Of a DNA stretch of 64,000 nucleotides, positions 52,440-63,975 are shown piece by piece (within the stretch, counting starts at the first letter, position 1; the number at the start of each line of letters is the position of its first letter). The position numbers were made by a program, and so were the translations under genes. A model generated the notes under the pieces. The model ran no database searches. It was not told the origin of the DNA and worked only from the letters and a program-made list of their open reading frames with translations. The DNA is from Cricetomys ansorgei (Eukaryota; Chordata; Mammalia; Rodentia; Nesomyidae): positions 3,363,001-3,427,000 of the forward strand of contig JAMJFZ010002307.1 in assembly GCA_026225945.1 (NCBI GenBank), written 5' to 3'.

Positions 52440-52740
52440 AGTAAGGGCTCAGGAGTCGGCTCAGCTGGCAAGGTGTTCTCCTGAGTGCAGTCCCTGGAAT
52501 CCACAGGAAAAGAAGCCAAAACCCAGGGGTGGCAGCATGCGGTGCAATCCCAGCGCTAGTGAGGCAGAGACAGGCAGATCCCTGGGGCTCCAGACCCTGC
52601 CTCAGAAAAGCAAAAGCAGGACAGCTCCTGAGAGGACCGTACCAGAGGTTCCCTTTCGACCCCCATGTGCACACAACATACACACACAGACACACACACA
52701 CACGCACGCACCCTTGATACACAAAAACTTGTACAATGAT
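52440..52740 (+). mobile_element. B4 SINE, sense
   Basis: 'agggctcaggagtcggctca', 'gcagtccctggaatccacag', 'gtgaggcagagacaggcaga', 'tccctggggctccagaccct' and a CA-rich 3' end follow B4, with a deletion in its middle. Confidence 0.83.
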
Positions 52741-52869
52741 AAACGAACAGATAAACAAAATACAACAAAATGTCAGCATACTCCTCACAGCAAGTTCCAG
52801 GGCATAGGTTGCTAAAATAAGATCCTTACATTTTCTTTCCATTTTGCTTTTATTATTATTAGTAGTAGT
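52741..52869. other. Unassigned sequence with (TTA/GTA)n
   Basis: A short TTA/GTA run lies at about 52851-52873. Otherwise nothing is recognised. Confidence 0.4.
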
Positions 52870-52894
52870 AGTATTTTACATTTTATTTATGGTG

Positions 52895-52925
<31 letters not shown>

Positions 52926-53025
52926 TTGGTTTTCTCCTTCCACCATTTGAGTTCCAGAGTGGGACTCAGGTCAACCAGTCTTGGCTGTAGATGCCTTTAC
53001 CGCTGAGCCTTCACGCCAGCCCGCC
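52870..53025 (-). mobile_element. B3 SINE, antisense, with (GT)17
   Basis: A pure GT run (about 52889-52922), then 'gagttggttttctccttcca', 'gagtgggactcaggtcaacc' and 'tttaccgctgagccttcacg'. This is B3 with the GT tail expanded. Confidence 0.87.
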
Positions 53026-54774
53026 AAGTTGTTTTTAAATTAAAAAACAAAAGAGGCTTCAGAAGTGGTAATATAATCTTGAGTTTCCTCTGTTCACGGA
53101 GAACTAGAGAGCCAGCGAGGGCTTGGTCGGGGGGGACACATGACCTCAGTCAATAGGCATTTACCTATGTTCAATGCAGAGAATGGGTCTGTGTGGGTTT
53201 TACATGGAGGCTCTGGTTTGAGTTATCAAGTTTCCGGCATTTCTTTCTTCAGAGGCATCTAGAATCATCTGCATGTTTGCTCTGGGTTTCCAGGCCAGCA
53301 TCTCAATAGCCAAGCTTCCAGAGATGCCGTATGGCACTCGCCCACCCCTTCCGCTGTGGTCCAGGACCCCTTGCACTTGGACTTCAGGCAGCCACACAGC
53401 CCACCCCCTCCCCCTGCTCCACCCTTTCACGTAAAAGCCAGGGCCAGGCCATTGGTGTGCCTATTTTTGGTAAATGCCATGGTTTTCCACATCACCGAGT
53501 AACCATGAAGAGTTCTCTCTAAATATTTGAATCATTTCATCTGTAGTCAAGGACACTTTCTCAAAATGAACATTCTAGAGCCAACTCATTTGACTGCACA
53601 GCTGGGTTCAAACCCCAAAGAGGCAGGGATGCTGCAGTTAATCGAACTCATTTGTATGACTATTCTTACCAAGTGGTCTCACTTTGAGGAAACCACAAAG
53701 ATGTCATTAGAGAAGTCTCAGCTTTAGGGGTGGGGCTGATCTGGGGGTGTTGGGGTCTTTTCTCAGTCAATGATCATATAAAACCCAACATAAAAGAAAA
53801 TGCTTTAAAAGTGTTTTCTGAGTGAACATTTTGTCTTTCGCTTTAAATTATGGCAATTTGGAAAGAATGAAGGCCGCATGACTTCATGAAAAGAAAAAAG
53901 TTACCGAACTGAGAGATCAGTAATAGCCAAAGCCTGGCACTGCTGTGCGGTTGGCTTTTGGTTTTGTTGGGTTGGGTGAGTTATATATTGACGTGGTATC
54001 AAGTTGTTCTTGACAAAAAAAACAACAACAAAAAAAACTGGCTTAGACCAGAGCTGCTTAAATGTGTGCCTCAGGCCTGTGAAATTGTCTGTGAGGCAAA
54101 AAGTTAATTTGATGATAAAGAAAATCAGGAAATGAAGTTCATTCCTCCCTCTAAGTATGTAGCTGTCATTAAAGGCCGTGAAGGGATGTGCGTAAGAGAT
54201 CCCAGTCTAACTAGAGGGTGGTGTCTCCCCTAATGTCCGCCTAGGGTTGCAGCCTCTGCATCTCATGGGCACAGAGCACCACCGACGCTTCCCAAGAGTG
54301 CTGATCTCAGACAGTCCATAAGACCCTTTCCCACCATGCTTTGGTTATTTATTTATTTATATTTTGTCAAGGAGAATGGTTTTCTTTGTTGACGTTTTGT
54401 GACTTCTCAGACAATGAATAACAGGACATGAAATAATGTAGCAGCCTAGGGATTCACTGAATGAGTCACCCGTCCCTCCGCCTCGTCTAAAGGTACTTTC
54501 CAGTATTAGAGTTTATGATTCTAAGGTTCTAATTTGGGACCATAGACGATTCTTCCAGTAAGAAAATGATTTGTATTTTATAACCTTCTACAAGGCTCTA
54601 TATTACTTCAGATGCCTTGGGACATGCCCAAGTATTTGGTTTGTCATATTCCCCCTCTAAATCCTTGTTGTAACACAGCAAAATCCATTTGTACAGAATG
54701 GAGACATTTGAAACCTCTTGGGTATTGCTTTGAATATTTTTTGGGGGAAGGGATCATGCTTCTTTTGTTTTTAA
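53026..54774. other. Repeat-poor sequence, 1.7 kb
   Basis: No recognised mobile element or gene. A few poly(A)/(CAA) stretches occur near 54017-54036. Confidence 0.42.
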
Positions 54775-54815
54775 GATTAAAAAAAATTAAAGTGTGTGTG
54801 TGCATGTATGTATGA

Positions 54816-54853
<38 letters not shown>

Positions 54854-54995
54854 ACGTTCCTGAGGAGGCCAAAAGTATGGGGATCCGATCTCCGGGAGCT
54901 GCAGTGATAGATGGCTATGAGACATCAGACATGGTTTTGGGAAATAAACTTGGATCCTCTCCAAGGGCAGTATGTGCTGAGCCATCTCTCCCACT
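54775..54995 (-). mobile_element. B2 SINE, antisense, with (AC)n in the tail
   Basis: An A/T then GT/AC-rich tail with AC17 (about 54820-54851), 'cctgaggaggccaaaagtat', 'ccgggagctgcagtgataga' and 'gtgctgagccatctctccca' show an antisense B2. Confidence 0.87.
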
Positions 54996-56237
54996 TTTTT
55001 ATTGTTAAATCACGTAGGACATTTGAAAGAGTTAAATTTTAAGCTCTGGGTTGGAATAGGTTTGCACAGGCATTGAAACATCTGATTATTCTAAAGGCTG
55101 CTTCATCAGAATGGGTGTGATTGGCTTCATTTTTATTACTTATTACTGGAATGCACGCCCCCCCCCCCCGAGAGCATCCACATCTTGAGTCTAGACAAAC
55201 GAAAAGAGTGAATGATAAGGAAGATAACTTCTCGTTTCCAGCATCACACCCTCAGAGCGCGCGGCTTCATTCTTTGATCAAACAGTTCAAAATATATTCT
55301 GTTTGCAAGAGTGCCTTCTGACAGTTCTAAATATCAAAACCAAGCTCCACATGCTTTACTCAAAACACTCAAAAGTAGTGTAAGTTTTCCCTCCCTCTCT
55401 GCTCTCTCTAGAGCTCAGACCTGAGGGTGGTAAAATGCCCCCAACACCCACAAGGTGGCCTTCTCGTTCAACTGCTCTGCCGTTACTCCTGCTTTATCTC
55501 CTGCTGTATTTTCCGGCTTGACTCCTTTATTTGAGTCTTGAATTTGGCTTCTGGTTTTACTTGCCTTCCTCGTAGCCAAGCTGTGGGACTGGAACATTTA
55601 GCGAGATGTATCTTTTGGTGAGATGTTCGTGTATGGACCTCTTTTCCTGTTGCCTGTGTCCACTTCGGAGCTGAATTTAAGTTATTCGAGTGCGAATCTT
55701 AATGCTTCTCATGGTGTTTAGTGACTGTGAGCAATGTTTGTGCTGTAGATTCCAGGGTGGCCTTATTGAGAGAAAGTACTGAGACAGTTTTACCAGAACA
55801 ACTCCTGGAGACTGTCTCTCATTCCACTTGCTGGTGGGAAGGCCTGTACCTGCTGTCTACAAAGCACTGTTACTTATGGAATCACGAAAACCCACCCTGG
55901 ATTAAGGTGCAGTTTCCTCCCTATCTCAGTTCTAGAAAAGGTGTGGCTAATTCTAGTCATCCTGATAGTCTTTTTGATTCATAAATTATCTGTGTTCCTG
56001 TCTTGTACCCCACATTGTGCCAGGGAGTGAAGAAGGTGAAGGTGATGGAGGGAGTGGACATGTATGTTCACGTGCTTTTCAAATGTGTGGCAAGTATCAG
56101 TAGTGTTTGTGAACTGTAGATGGTGAATAAAATTGCAAAATACTCTTATGATCGAGCAGACACAAGGTTAAACCAGGTAAATAGATGAATAAAGGACACG
56201 GAATACTTGAAATGATACACTAAGAAATAAAGCAGAG
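54996..56237. other. Repeat-poor sequence, 1.2 kb
   Basis: A C11 run lies at about 55159-55169. No mobile element or gene is recognised. Confidence 0.42.
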
Positions 56238-56432
56238 GGGCTAGAGAGATGGCTCATAATGAAGAGCACACACCGCTCTTGTGGAAGACTCAAGTTCAGT
56301 CCCCAGCACCCCCTGTAATTCCCCCTCCAGAGGGATCTGATGCCCTCTTCTGGCCCCCACAGGCACCTGCACTCATAGGCACATACTCACACATATACAC
56401 ATAATTAAAAAATAAAAAGTCTTAAAGGGGAA
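56238..56432 (+). mobile_element. B2 SINE, sense, full length
   Basis: 'ggggctagagagatggctca', 'cttgtggaagactcaagttc', 'agtccccagcaccccctgta', 'gatgccctcttctggccccc' and 'aattaaaaaataaaaagtct' go from promoter half to tail. Confidence 0.95.
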
Positions 56433-56852
56433 AAAAAACAAATCAAGAGACAGAAGACACATGGAAGCAGCAGAGAGGATTAGGGGTGACAATAGCTGTG
56501 TTTGGGGTAGTGAGAAAAAGCTCTCCACAGATGAGAGACTGTGGTGGCTGTGAAGGTTCTGTAGACGGGGCGCTGTGTGGGGAGCACCCCCAAAGAGTGA
56601 GGATGGAAAATGTAGGAGCTCCAGAGTGAGACCATGGTGTTATTTTCAGTGTTCTGCCACAGAGTCTTGGGCAAAACCAGAGCACTGCAAAGGGGAATAT
56701 GATGCTCCTCATGGGAACTGGGCAAGAGAGGGACATTTGCTCAGTACTGAGTGAGGACAAAGGAGTGGAGACCTAACCTGAGCAGAGCCATGGAGGTGAT
56801 GTGAAGGACGGTGGCCTCTGAGACCTGCACCAGCGAGTGCATGCTCAATACA
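56433..56852. other. Unassigned sequence
   Basis: No recognised feature between the B2 and the tetranucleotide array. Confidence 0.35.
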
Positions 56853-56975
56853 CTGCTTCCTTCCTTCCTTCCTTCCTTCCTTCCTTCCTTCCTTCCTTCC
56901 TTCCTTCCTTCCTTTCTTGCCTTCCTTCCTTCCTTCCTTCCTTCCTGCCTGCCTTCCTGCCTTCCTTCCTTCCTG

Positions 56976-57006
<31 letters not shown>

Positions 57007-57071
57007 GCCTTCCTTCCTGCCTTCCTTCCTTCCTTCCTGCCTGCCTGCCTTCCTTCCTTCCTTCCTTCCTG

Positions 57072-57102
<31 letters not shown>

Positions 57103-57119
57103 GTCTTCCTTCCTTCCTG

Positions 57120-57151
<32 letters not shown>

Positions 57152-57252
57152 CCTGTCCTTCCTGCCTTCCTTCCTTCCTTCCTTCCTTCCTTCCTGCCTT
57201 CCTGTCTTCCTGCCTTCCTGTCTTCCTGCCTTCCTGTCTTCCTGCCTTCCTT

Positions 57253-57284
<32 letters not shown>

Positions 57285-57353
57285 CCTTCCTGCCTTTCCT
57301 TCCTGCCTTCCTTCCTGCCTTCCTTCCTGCCTTCCTTCCTTCCTTCCTTCCTT

Positions 57354-57385
<32 letters not shown>

Positions 57386-57468
57386 CCTGCCTTCCTTCCT
57401 GCCTTCCTTCCTTCCTTCCTTCCTTCCTTCCTTCCTTCCTTCCTTTCTTTCTTCTTTCCTTCCTTTTT
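56853..57468. repeat. (TTCC)n/(TGCC)n array, about 610 bp
   Basis: The tract is almost entirely CCTT units with many CCTG variants and a few GTCTT and CTTTC steps. Pure TTCC blocks lie at both ends (about 56857-56912 and 57403-57443), and the mixed TGCC variants are in the middle. All frames over it (up to 302 codons) are Ser/Phe/Leu/Pro on the plus strand or Lys/Glu/Gly/Arg on the minus strand. They are not genes. Confidence 0.98.
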
Positions 57469-57590
57469 TCTGTCTCTCTGTCTCTCTGTCTTTGTCTCTG
57501 TTTCTCTCTCTCTGTTTTCTCTCTCTCTCCCCCTTCCCCTCCCCCTTCCCCTCCTCCTCCCCCTTCCCCTTCCCTTCTCCCTCTCTGCTG
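57469..57590. repeat. CT-rich polypyrimidine tract
   Basis: 'ctgtctct', 'ctctctctct' and 'cccccttcccctcc' blocks follow the TTCC array directly. Together they make about 740 bp of near-pure pyrimidine strand. Confidence 0.95.
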
Positions 57591-58339
57591 CAGATCAAAC
57601 CAAACCGAGGACTTCAAACAAGCTCGGCAAACACTCTACTGCTGATTTACAGCCTTAGCCAGGAACACAGTGATTTTACCAGAATAACTTCAGGGAGGAA
57701 GAGAAGTTCGGAATCTTGACATAAATCATGATAGAAAATTAGCAGATAGCGTACATGTGGGGTAATAGTGGTTTGTAATGTGGATCTGTCTTCCAAAGAA
57801 ATCTGTTTCTTCTTGAGGTAGCTTGTTTCTGTTGTGAGCTTGATTCCTTTAAAAATCACCAAGGAGATTTGTAGAGTAAACTTTGGGGCATGTTAATGAT
57901 GGCCTTCTAGAGAGAATAAAGACCTGTCCCACAGGCCGGGGGTCCGAAAGCCACTGAACACAGACTCTCTCTCTGCTTTCTGGCTGCCGTGGTACCAGCT
58001 GACCTGCTCCACCCCACCCTCCCCACCTTGATGGGCTGAAGACTCCGGGACCAGGAACCAAGCATGCCACAGCGCCCAGAGAGGCTGACCAGCATACTTC
58101 TTACAGGGATCACGACATTTCTGACTTCTGGACATCAAAAAGTACAGATAGTAAAAGCTTTTGGCATCTGTATTTTCTAGATCAGACTTGTGACTGGGCC
58201 CTCGGGATGCAATGTCTCCCTTGGAATGCAGCACACTCAGAAATCTCAGATTGCCACAGTGGGTCCTTCAAACCTCTGCGGAGAGGCTCACCAAAGGGAG
58301 TGGTCAAATGGCTGTGTGTGGTAGCCCTTTTAACTTAGT
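57591..58339. other. Unassigned sequence, 0.75 kb
   Basis: No recognised repeat. Overlapping minus-strand frames of 68 to 113 codons lack recognisable domains. Confidence 0.4.
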
Positions 58340-58482
58340 TTGTGTATTTATTTTTGAGACAAAGTCTCACTGTGTAGCCCTGTAGCACCAAGACTTGCTA
58401 AATAGACCAGGCTGGTTCAAACTGACAGAAATCTACGAGTCTGTCTTTAAAGTAATGGGAGTAAAGGCATGTCAGCCTTTTC
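58340..58482 (-). mobile_element. Diverged B1 SINE, antisense
   Basis: 'atttttgagacaaagtctca', 'ctgtgtagccctgtagcacc', 'atagaccaggctggttcaaa' and 'gggagtaaaggcatgtcagc' show both arms, with substitutions. Confidence 0.78.
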
Positions 58483-58697
58483 TAGATTTTAAACCTTTAG
58501 TGGGTCCGATAATAAAGAAGATGGGAAAACGTCTCTTGATTATTTTGTAGGAAACAGGACCTGACAGTTTAAGCAAAAGTACTCTGGCTCTAAATGAATA
58601 GATGCATCAATTCCTGCAGTCACGTGGCCTGGTGGCCATCTCTTAAAAAATAAGCAAGACAAAGTTTCAAGTCTCATTATGCACGTGCGCATGCGTG

Positions 58698-58700
<3 letters not shown>
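58483..58700. other. Unassigned sequence
   Basis: Nothing recognised. Confidence 0.35.

Positions 58701-58752
<52 letters not shown>
58701..58752. repeat. (AC)26 microsatellite
   Basis: A pure AC run preceded by the alternating 'gcacgtgcgcatgcgtgtat'. Confidence 0.97.
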
Positions 58753-58757
<5 letters not shown>

Positions 58758-59117
58758 CAAGGACACACTTCTGTTTTTAGTTTAAACTGTGTTTTGAATT
58801 TCAAAGGACCTATGTTTTCAAAAGTACCACATTTATCAACAAAACAATTAGACTTATTCTATAGAATATTAACTTCTGTTCTCGTTCCCAGGAGAGTCAG
58901 AACACCTGCCACCTCCGGAGGTCTTTCTCTTTGCCCCAAACAATGAATCTCTTCTGTTCTATGCACTTCGTTCTGAACATCAGCTATCCGTTCTTAAGGA
59001 CATCGTTTTGTTCACGGCTCTGAGAATGTCGTAGCATACTTGGGCATGAAGTATAGGGTAGGTACAGGTTTCTGTCCCAGCTTCAGTAGACTAGAAAACA
59101 ACTTAAGTTGTTTTTTC
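58753..59117. other. Unassigned sequence
   Basis: Nothing recognised. Confidence 0.35.
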
Positions 59118-59332
59118 AAAAATTTAAAATATTTTATTTTCTGTGTATGTGTGAGTGTATATGTGTGCTCCACATGCATACAGGAGCCTCCGGAGTGAGA
59201 AGAAGGTGTCAAATCCCTGCAACGGGAGCTATAGATAGTTGTGAGCTGTCACATGGTAGCTGGGAGTCAAATACTGGTCCTCTGGAAAGGCATCAAACAT
59301 CCCTAACTGCTGAGCTGTCTCCCCAGCCCCTA
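59118..59332 (-). mobile_element. B2 SINE, antisense
   Basis: An AT/GT-rich tail, 'gcaacgggagctatagatag', 'ttgtgagctgtcacatggta', 'caaatactggtcctctggaa' and 'actgctgagctgtctcccca' show an antisense B2. Confidence 0.88.
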
Positions 59333-59357
59333 GAACAGTCCCTTTGTTTTGCTTTTC

Positions 59358-59435
59358 TGGAGCTGAAGAGCAAACCCAGGGCCTTGTGCTCCTGAGGCAG
59401 CAGCTCTGTCACCGAGCTCCATCTCCAACCCCACT
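59358..59435 (-). mobile_element. ID-type SINE, antisense
   Basis: 'gagcaaacccagggccttgt', 'gctcctgaggcagcagctct' and 'accgagctccatctccaacc' mirror the ID core on the minus strand. Confidence 0.78.
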
Positions 59436-59470
59436 AAAGTAGGTCTTAAACGGTGGCCTTTAGGGCTGCC

Positions 59471-59472
<2 letters not shown>

Positions 59473-59510
<38 letters not shown>

Positions 59511-59541
59511 CGCGTGCGTGTGTGTGTGTGTGTGTGTGTGT
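59473..59541. repeat. (TG)n with CG-rich centre, strictly alternating
   Basis: 69 bp alternate pyrimidine and purine without a break. The centre 'gcgcgcacgcgtgcg' is flanked by TG runs of about 32 and 22 bp. Confidence 0.97.
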
Positions 59542-59821
59542 AGGGGCACTGCACAAACAGTGGCAACAGAAAGAGGCTGCCGAATGGACAGTGACCAAAC
59601 TTTAATTGAAAATCAAATATGTGACGAATGACGGATATTTTTAGATATTTGCCTGTGTTATATCACATGACTTCCCTGGAGCCTTGTTTCTAAACGCAGG
59701 ACGAGTGCCACAATGCCACTCAGTGCCACTGGGTACCCCTCTGCCTAGAACACCTCTGCTCAGATTCCAGACTATTGCACTTTATGAGTTACAGTGATTT
59801 TACTTCCAAACAAATTTATAT
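59542..59821. other. Unassigned sequence
   Basis: Nothing recognised. Confidence 0.35.
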
Positions 59822-60040
59822 TTGTTTATTTTTATACTTCTTCATTTTTATCGTCTGAAAGTTTCTCCTTCACGTATCTGTTTGCTGTGTGTGTGTGCCT
59901 GGTCCCTGTGGAGTTCAGCAGAGGGCATCAGATACTCTGGAATAGGAGTTGCAGGTGACTATGAACCACTGTGTGGGTGCTGGGAATTGAACCCAGGTCT
60001 TCTGCAAGAGCAGCCAGTGCTCTTAACAACTGAATCCCAC
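59822..60040 (-). mobile_element. B2 SINE, antisense
   Basis: 'gagttcagcagagggcatca', 'gatactctggaataggagtt', 'gtgtgggtgctgggaattga', 'acccaggtcttctgcaagag' and 'ccagtgctcttaacaactga' follow antisense B2. Confidence 0.92.
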
Positions 60041-60109
60041 CCCCCTACCCCGCAGTGTTTTTATTGTGCCTGCAAAGCCTTCTGCTCTTACAGAAATGTA
60101 ATGGTGACT

Positions 60110-60282
60110 TTCAATATTCTCCTCTGTCCTTCCTCCCTCCCTCTCTCCCCCATCTCCTTTCCACCTCTCCATCCACTAAGTCTTCCCTCCCCTCTTCCTT
60201 TCTCCTTTCTCTGCTCTGCTCTGCATGAGGCAAGCAGGGTTTTTTTTTTTTTGTTATGGTTTTTTTTTTTTTTTTTTTTGTC
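60110..60282. repeat. Pyrimidine-rich tract and two T runs
   Basis: CT-rich sequence to about 60225, then T12 (60239-60250) and T19 (about 60260-60279). Confidence 0.85.
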
Positions 60283-60455
60283 CACACCCATCCTGCCAAG
60301 CTGTTCTACCCACCACAGGTCCAGAGAGATGGAGCCACGTGACCATGGCCTGCAATACCCGTGTCTGCGAGCTGTAATAAATCATTTTTCTCCCTTCATG
60401 TTGGCTTTCTTAGTTTGGCATAGCAGTGGGAAGCTGCCCAGAGCACGTGTTCTGA
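60283..60455 (+). mobile_element. Possible 3' end of a MaLR-type LTR
   Basis: 'gagctgtaataaatcatttt', 'tctcccttcatgttggcttt' and 'tagtttggcatagcagtggg' echo the MaLR LTR end (aaataaatcctt, aagttgctt, tcacagcaa). The start cannot be placed. Confidence 0.4.
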
Positions 60456-61438
60456 TCTGACATTCTTTCCAGGAGGGCTACACCCTCCCTTTCCTATGTA
60501 AGTCCAGGAGAAAACACATCAGGTAAGTCAGGTCTCCTGTGACCTCTGTCCATCAGGTCAGGTGGCTGTGGCTCCTCAGGGGTGAGACAGTAGTCACCAC
60601 AAGCTTGGGCGTGGGAACTGCCAATGGAGCCTCTGAGCCTAACTGGACTGAAGTGTCAGTAGGATCACATTCCCTCTGGATGCTTCAAGGGAGAAAATCC
60701 TTTCTGGTCTTTTCCAGTTTAGGGATTAGAGAGCTGCTCTCCTTAGCTCATAGCTCTTTCCTCTTTCTTACAAAACCCCTCACTCCAATCTTGAATTCCT
60801 TTGTCCCTTCTGCTTCTGACCGGCTGGCCTCCCTTCTAGACAGATGCTTGGGATTGCAGGGGGCCTCACAGCTAACACAACACAGTGTCTCTGTCTCTTT
60901 AAACTTAATCCACCTGCAAAACTTCTAACAAATAAGAACTTTTGCAAATTTCTGAGGGTGTCAACCTCACTGGAGGTCATTAGTCTGTCTAAAAATTTGA
61001 GCTCAGGGTATTTTTAGGGGTAATTACTGGAACCCACAGAATTTAGACCTTCTGACTTCTGGGATATGATTTTTCATTAAAAGAATATTCTTACTAATGT
61101 AGAAATGTTTACAAAGCATTAGCACACCCAGATTTACAGTATAGAAAGGCCACAGAAGGTTCCACAATCATACCAAGAAAGGGTATAGACGTAGAGAGAC
61201 TGACTCTCTCTTTTTTAGCAGTGTACTATCTGGATCGTGGGGAGAGCACAGACATTCATTTTCCCGCATCCCTTCCCGACTCCCTTCTACCTCATTGCCT
61301 GATCAGTTCTATGAAGCACTTGGTGTCTCTGTCCTTTCTATATGAATTATACTGCAACCACTCTGTGCAAGTGACAGGATTAAGGCATTTGTTCAACAGT
61401 GCTTCTCAGAGTGCAGACAACAACTTAATTAAGGAGTG
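60456..61438. other. Unassigned sequence, 1 kb
   Basis: No recognised mobile element. A 129-codon plus-strand frame (60539-60928) has no domain I recognise. Confidence 0.4.
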
Positions 61439-61752
61439 TGTTATGGTTTGGATGTGAGCTGTCTCTACGGGCTCCTGAGTCTGAACACCTGTTCCCAGCT
61501 GGCGGTGCTGTTTGGGGAGGTTGTAGAGCCCTAGGCGGTGAAGCTGATATGGAGGAAGTGGGTTGCTGGTGGGGCCAGCCCTGAGGTTTATGGCCTGATC
61601 CCACTTCCTGCCTGCTGGTCAGTGGAGAGGTGAAGAGTCCCAGTCAGACCCTCAGCTGTGAACTCCCTGCCTTTCCCACTGTGTCCATTCAAACAATGAG
61701 TCCCGGAGAGCCGTTCCTGTTTTTAAGTGGCTTCTTTTGTCACACTGATAAG
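61439..61752 (+). mobile_element. MaLR-type solo LTR (ORR1/MLT-like)
   Basis: It starts 'tgttatggtttggatgtgag', then 'cccagctggcggtgctgttt', 'ggggaggttgtagagcccta' and 'gatatggaggaagtgggttg', and ends 'gtggcttcttttgtcacact'. The order is that of a MaLR LTR, but the polyadenylation-signal region has decayed. Confidence 0.7.
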
Positions 61753-63057
61753 AAAAGCAACTGATTCAGAAGATGCACAGTAATTACTAAGGGCACTTTC
61801 AGGAGAGTGTGGGCTGTAGGTGGCTCTGTACAACTAAGAAGCAGGATTCCTGACACGCTTTCCGTGCTTAGTGGATGTTCCTGGCACCAACTGTACATAT
61901 ACAGGCAATGTATGTTTTTCAGCTTACTTCTCTGGGCACCCTGGCTGAGACAGAGCAGTGACTTTGGAGGCACAGAACAGACAGGACAGATGTCTCTCTG
62001 CAAGTTTGGTGTCTGCTCTGCACACTGAAACCATCTCAGGTCTGACTCAACAAAGTACCACCACTGAGTCATTTGACCGCTTCCTGGGTTTTCCCTGTCA
62101 AAGCCTTCACACCCAAGGCTGGCCTGCACCCCACCCTGCCGCAGGATGATCTCAGCAGGGCTCGCACATTAAAGCCTGGACAGACTGCTATATAACGGTC
62201 CCTGTGGGCACCAGGCTCCCATCCCTGGAGGCTGAGATGGAAGAAGGTTTGAACAACAGTAATTAGCTGGGAATTTTCTCAGTGTCGATGGTGAGAACCA
62301 TCTGACCTCGAAACAAGACTTTCTTTGGTGAGGAAGGGCGGTGTGTGCCTAACAAGAAACTCAAACATGACTTCAGAACATTACATACTGGATTAACCAA
62401 CAGAGCACGCGTGTGGTACCAGGACCTCGCCTCTGATCTTTAGAGCAGAAATACAACTGAGGTTGGGTTAGGGTTGCTCCAGTCTGAGGGCAGAAGCCCC
62501 CATAGCCTGAGGCACTTATTTCTCCTCCTTCCTTGGGCATTCACTGAGGGGAAAGCCACCATGCCAGCTCTTCCTCCCCATCTCCCTTGTTTTCTTCCTC
62601 TGCCAGCCCTGTCTCTGTTCTTCCCAATTTGAATACATTTCCTACTCAGAGCAGTGTAAGCACTTCATCACCAAATTCTTTGATCTAGCAACAACAGCGG
62701 CCGTTTGGATAGCAGAAGAGAAATACTTGTTACATAATTTCACTTTCTCTCCAGACTTTGAACGTGTATCACGGGTCAGGAAAACTGAGAGCAGACGGGT
62801 TTCCACGCGGCTCGACCGCACCCTGCCCTCCTTTCTCTTGCCTTCCTTCCTGCCCATAGCGTTTTTATTTTTCACCCAATTTGGTCACACTCTTCTGAGG
62901 CTAATTATGTACTGGCCTTGCAATCTTTACAAGATTTGCACATGACAAATTCTGATTTGCTTGTTAGGCAGGGAAAGCAATCTTCAAAACGAAGCTTCAT
63001 AAATAACCAAAAGGGAGACTTTTACACTCAACAGGAAAGCTAATTTATACTCGCAAA
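61753..63057. other. Unassigned sequence, 1.3 kb
   Basis: No recognised repeat. Frames up to 129 codons have no recognisable content. Confidence 0.4.
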
Positions 63058-63075
63058 GTTTTTTTTTTTTTTTTC
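63058..63075. repeat. T17 homopolymer
   Basis: An isolated T run without a recognisable SINE body. Confidence 0.9.
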
Positions 63076-63272
63076 CACCATGCATTATACAGTGTCAGGC
63101 ATAATATTTTAATCCCTACACTTTAACACACATTTCAGCCTCCCTGGCTTTGATTGACCTATGGTGTCTGATTGCTTCTTCATGGGTTGAGGGACACAGA
63201 GGACTATGGCATGTTATGGACTAGAATGTGTTAGTTTTTTGGTCTCTCAAGACTCCCTCACTTTCTTAGGAG

Positions 63273-63317
<45 letters not shown>
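63273..63317. repeat. (AC)22 microsatellite
   Basis: A pure AC run of about 45 bp. Confidence 0.97.
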
Positions 63318-63319
<2 letters not shown>

Positions 63320-63821
63320 TTATATTTAATGGTTTCCAGACTAAACTAACATTTCTGTGTCTTTTCTCGTCTATCCATACTCCATCAGTCGCACAAAACT
63401 AACTCCACTCATCTCCAAGAAACGCCAAGTGTTTACCTGGAGAGGGGTGCACACCAAGATTCTAAATATATTCTAAATATAGACACATCTCCTGAGGGTT
63501 CTCAGAGGTCACCATGAAATACCATCAGCGATCTGACCAATGGATGGCTTCCTGGGTGAAAATGTGTCCCCACCAACAAGCTGGAGTCTCTAGAAATAGT
63601 TCAGCTACTAATTAACATATGACCTTGAGGAAATTGCATGACCTTCAACAGGATATTCTCTGTTTTACTTGTGTCTTAGATTTGAAGAAAGGAGATAGGG
63701 TAGTGTATATAAAATCAGTCTTGAATACTTTGATTTCTTATACAGACAACTTTGAAGGTCAACTGTGTCCACTTTAGGCTGAAAACATTTCTTTGAGCTT
63801 AAGTGTATAAGAGTTAAACTT
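63318..63821. other. Unassigned sequence
   Basis: A doubled 'ttctaaatata' lies near 63460-63481. Nothing else is recognised. Confidence 0.38.
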
Positions 63822-63975
63822 TATTTTTTCTTTTTCCTATTTTGAGTAGGGTCTTAATGAAGGTCAGGCTGGCCTCAAATTCACAATCTAGTTGAGACCG
63901 ACTTTGAACTGTGAATCCTTCTACTTCTACCTCCCAAGTCCTAGGATTACAGGCATGCACTACCAAGCCCAGAAT
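63822..63975 (-). mobile_element. Old B1/RSINE1-type SINE, antisense
   Basis: 'gagtagggtcttaatgaagg', 'tcaggctggcctcaaattca', 'ctacctcccaagtcctagga' and 'ttacaggcatgcactaccaa' match an old B1-derived SINE. Confidence 0.8.

Noticed and set aside
56709..57719. Open frames of 242 to 302 codons on both strands, Ser/Phe/Leu/Pro-rich or Lys/Glu/Gly/Arg-rich
   Set aside because: They are translations of the TTCC/TGCC array. A 4-bp repeat without stop codons is open in all frames. There is no non-repeat coding part.
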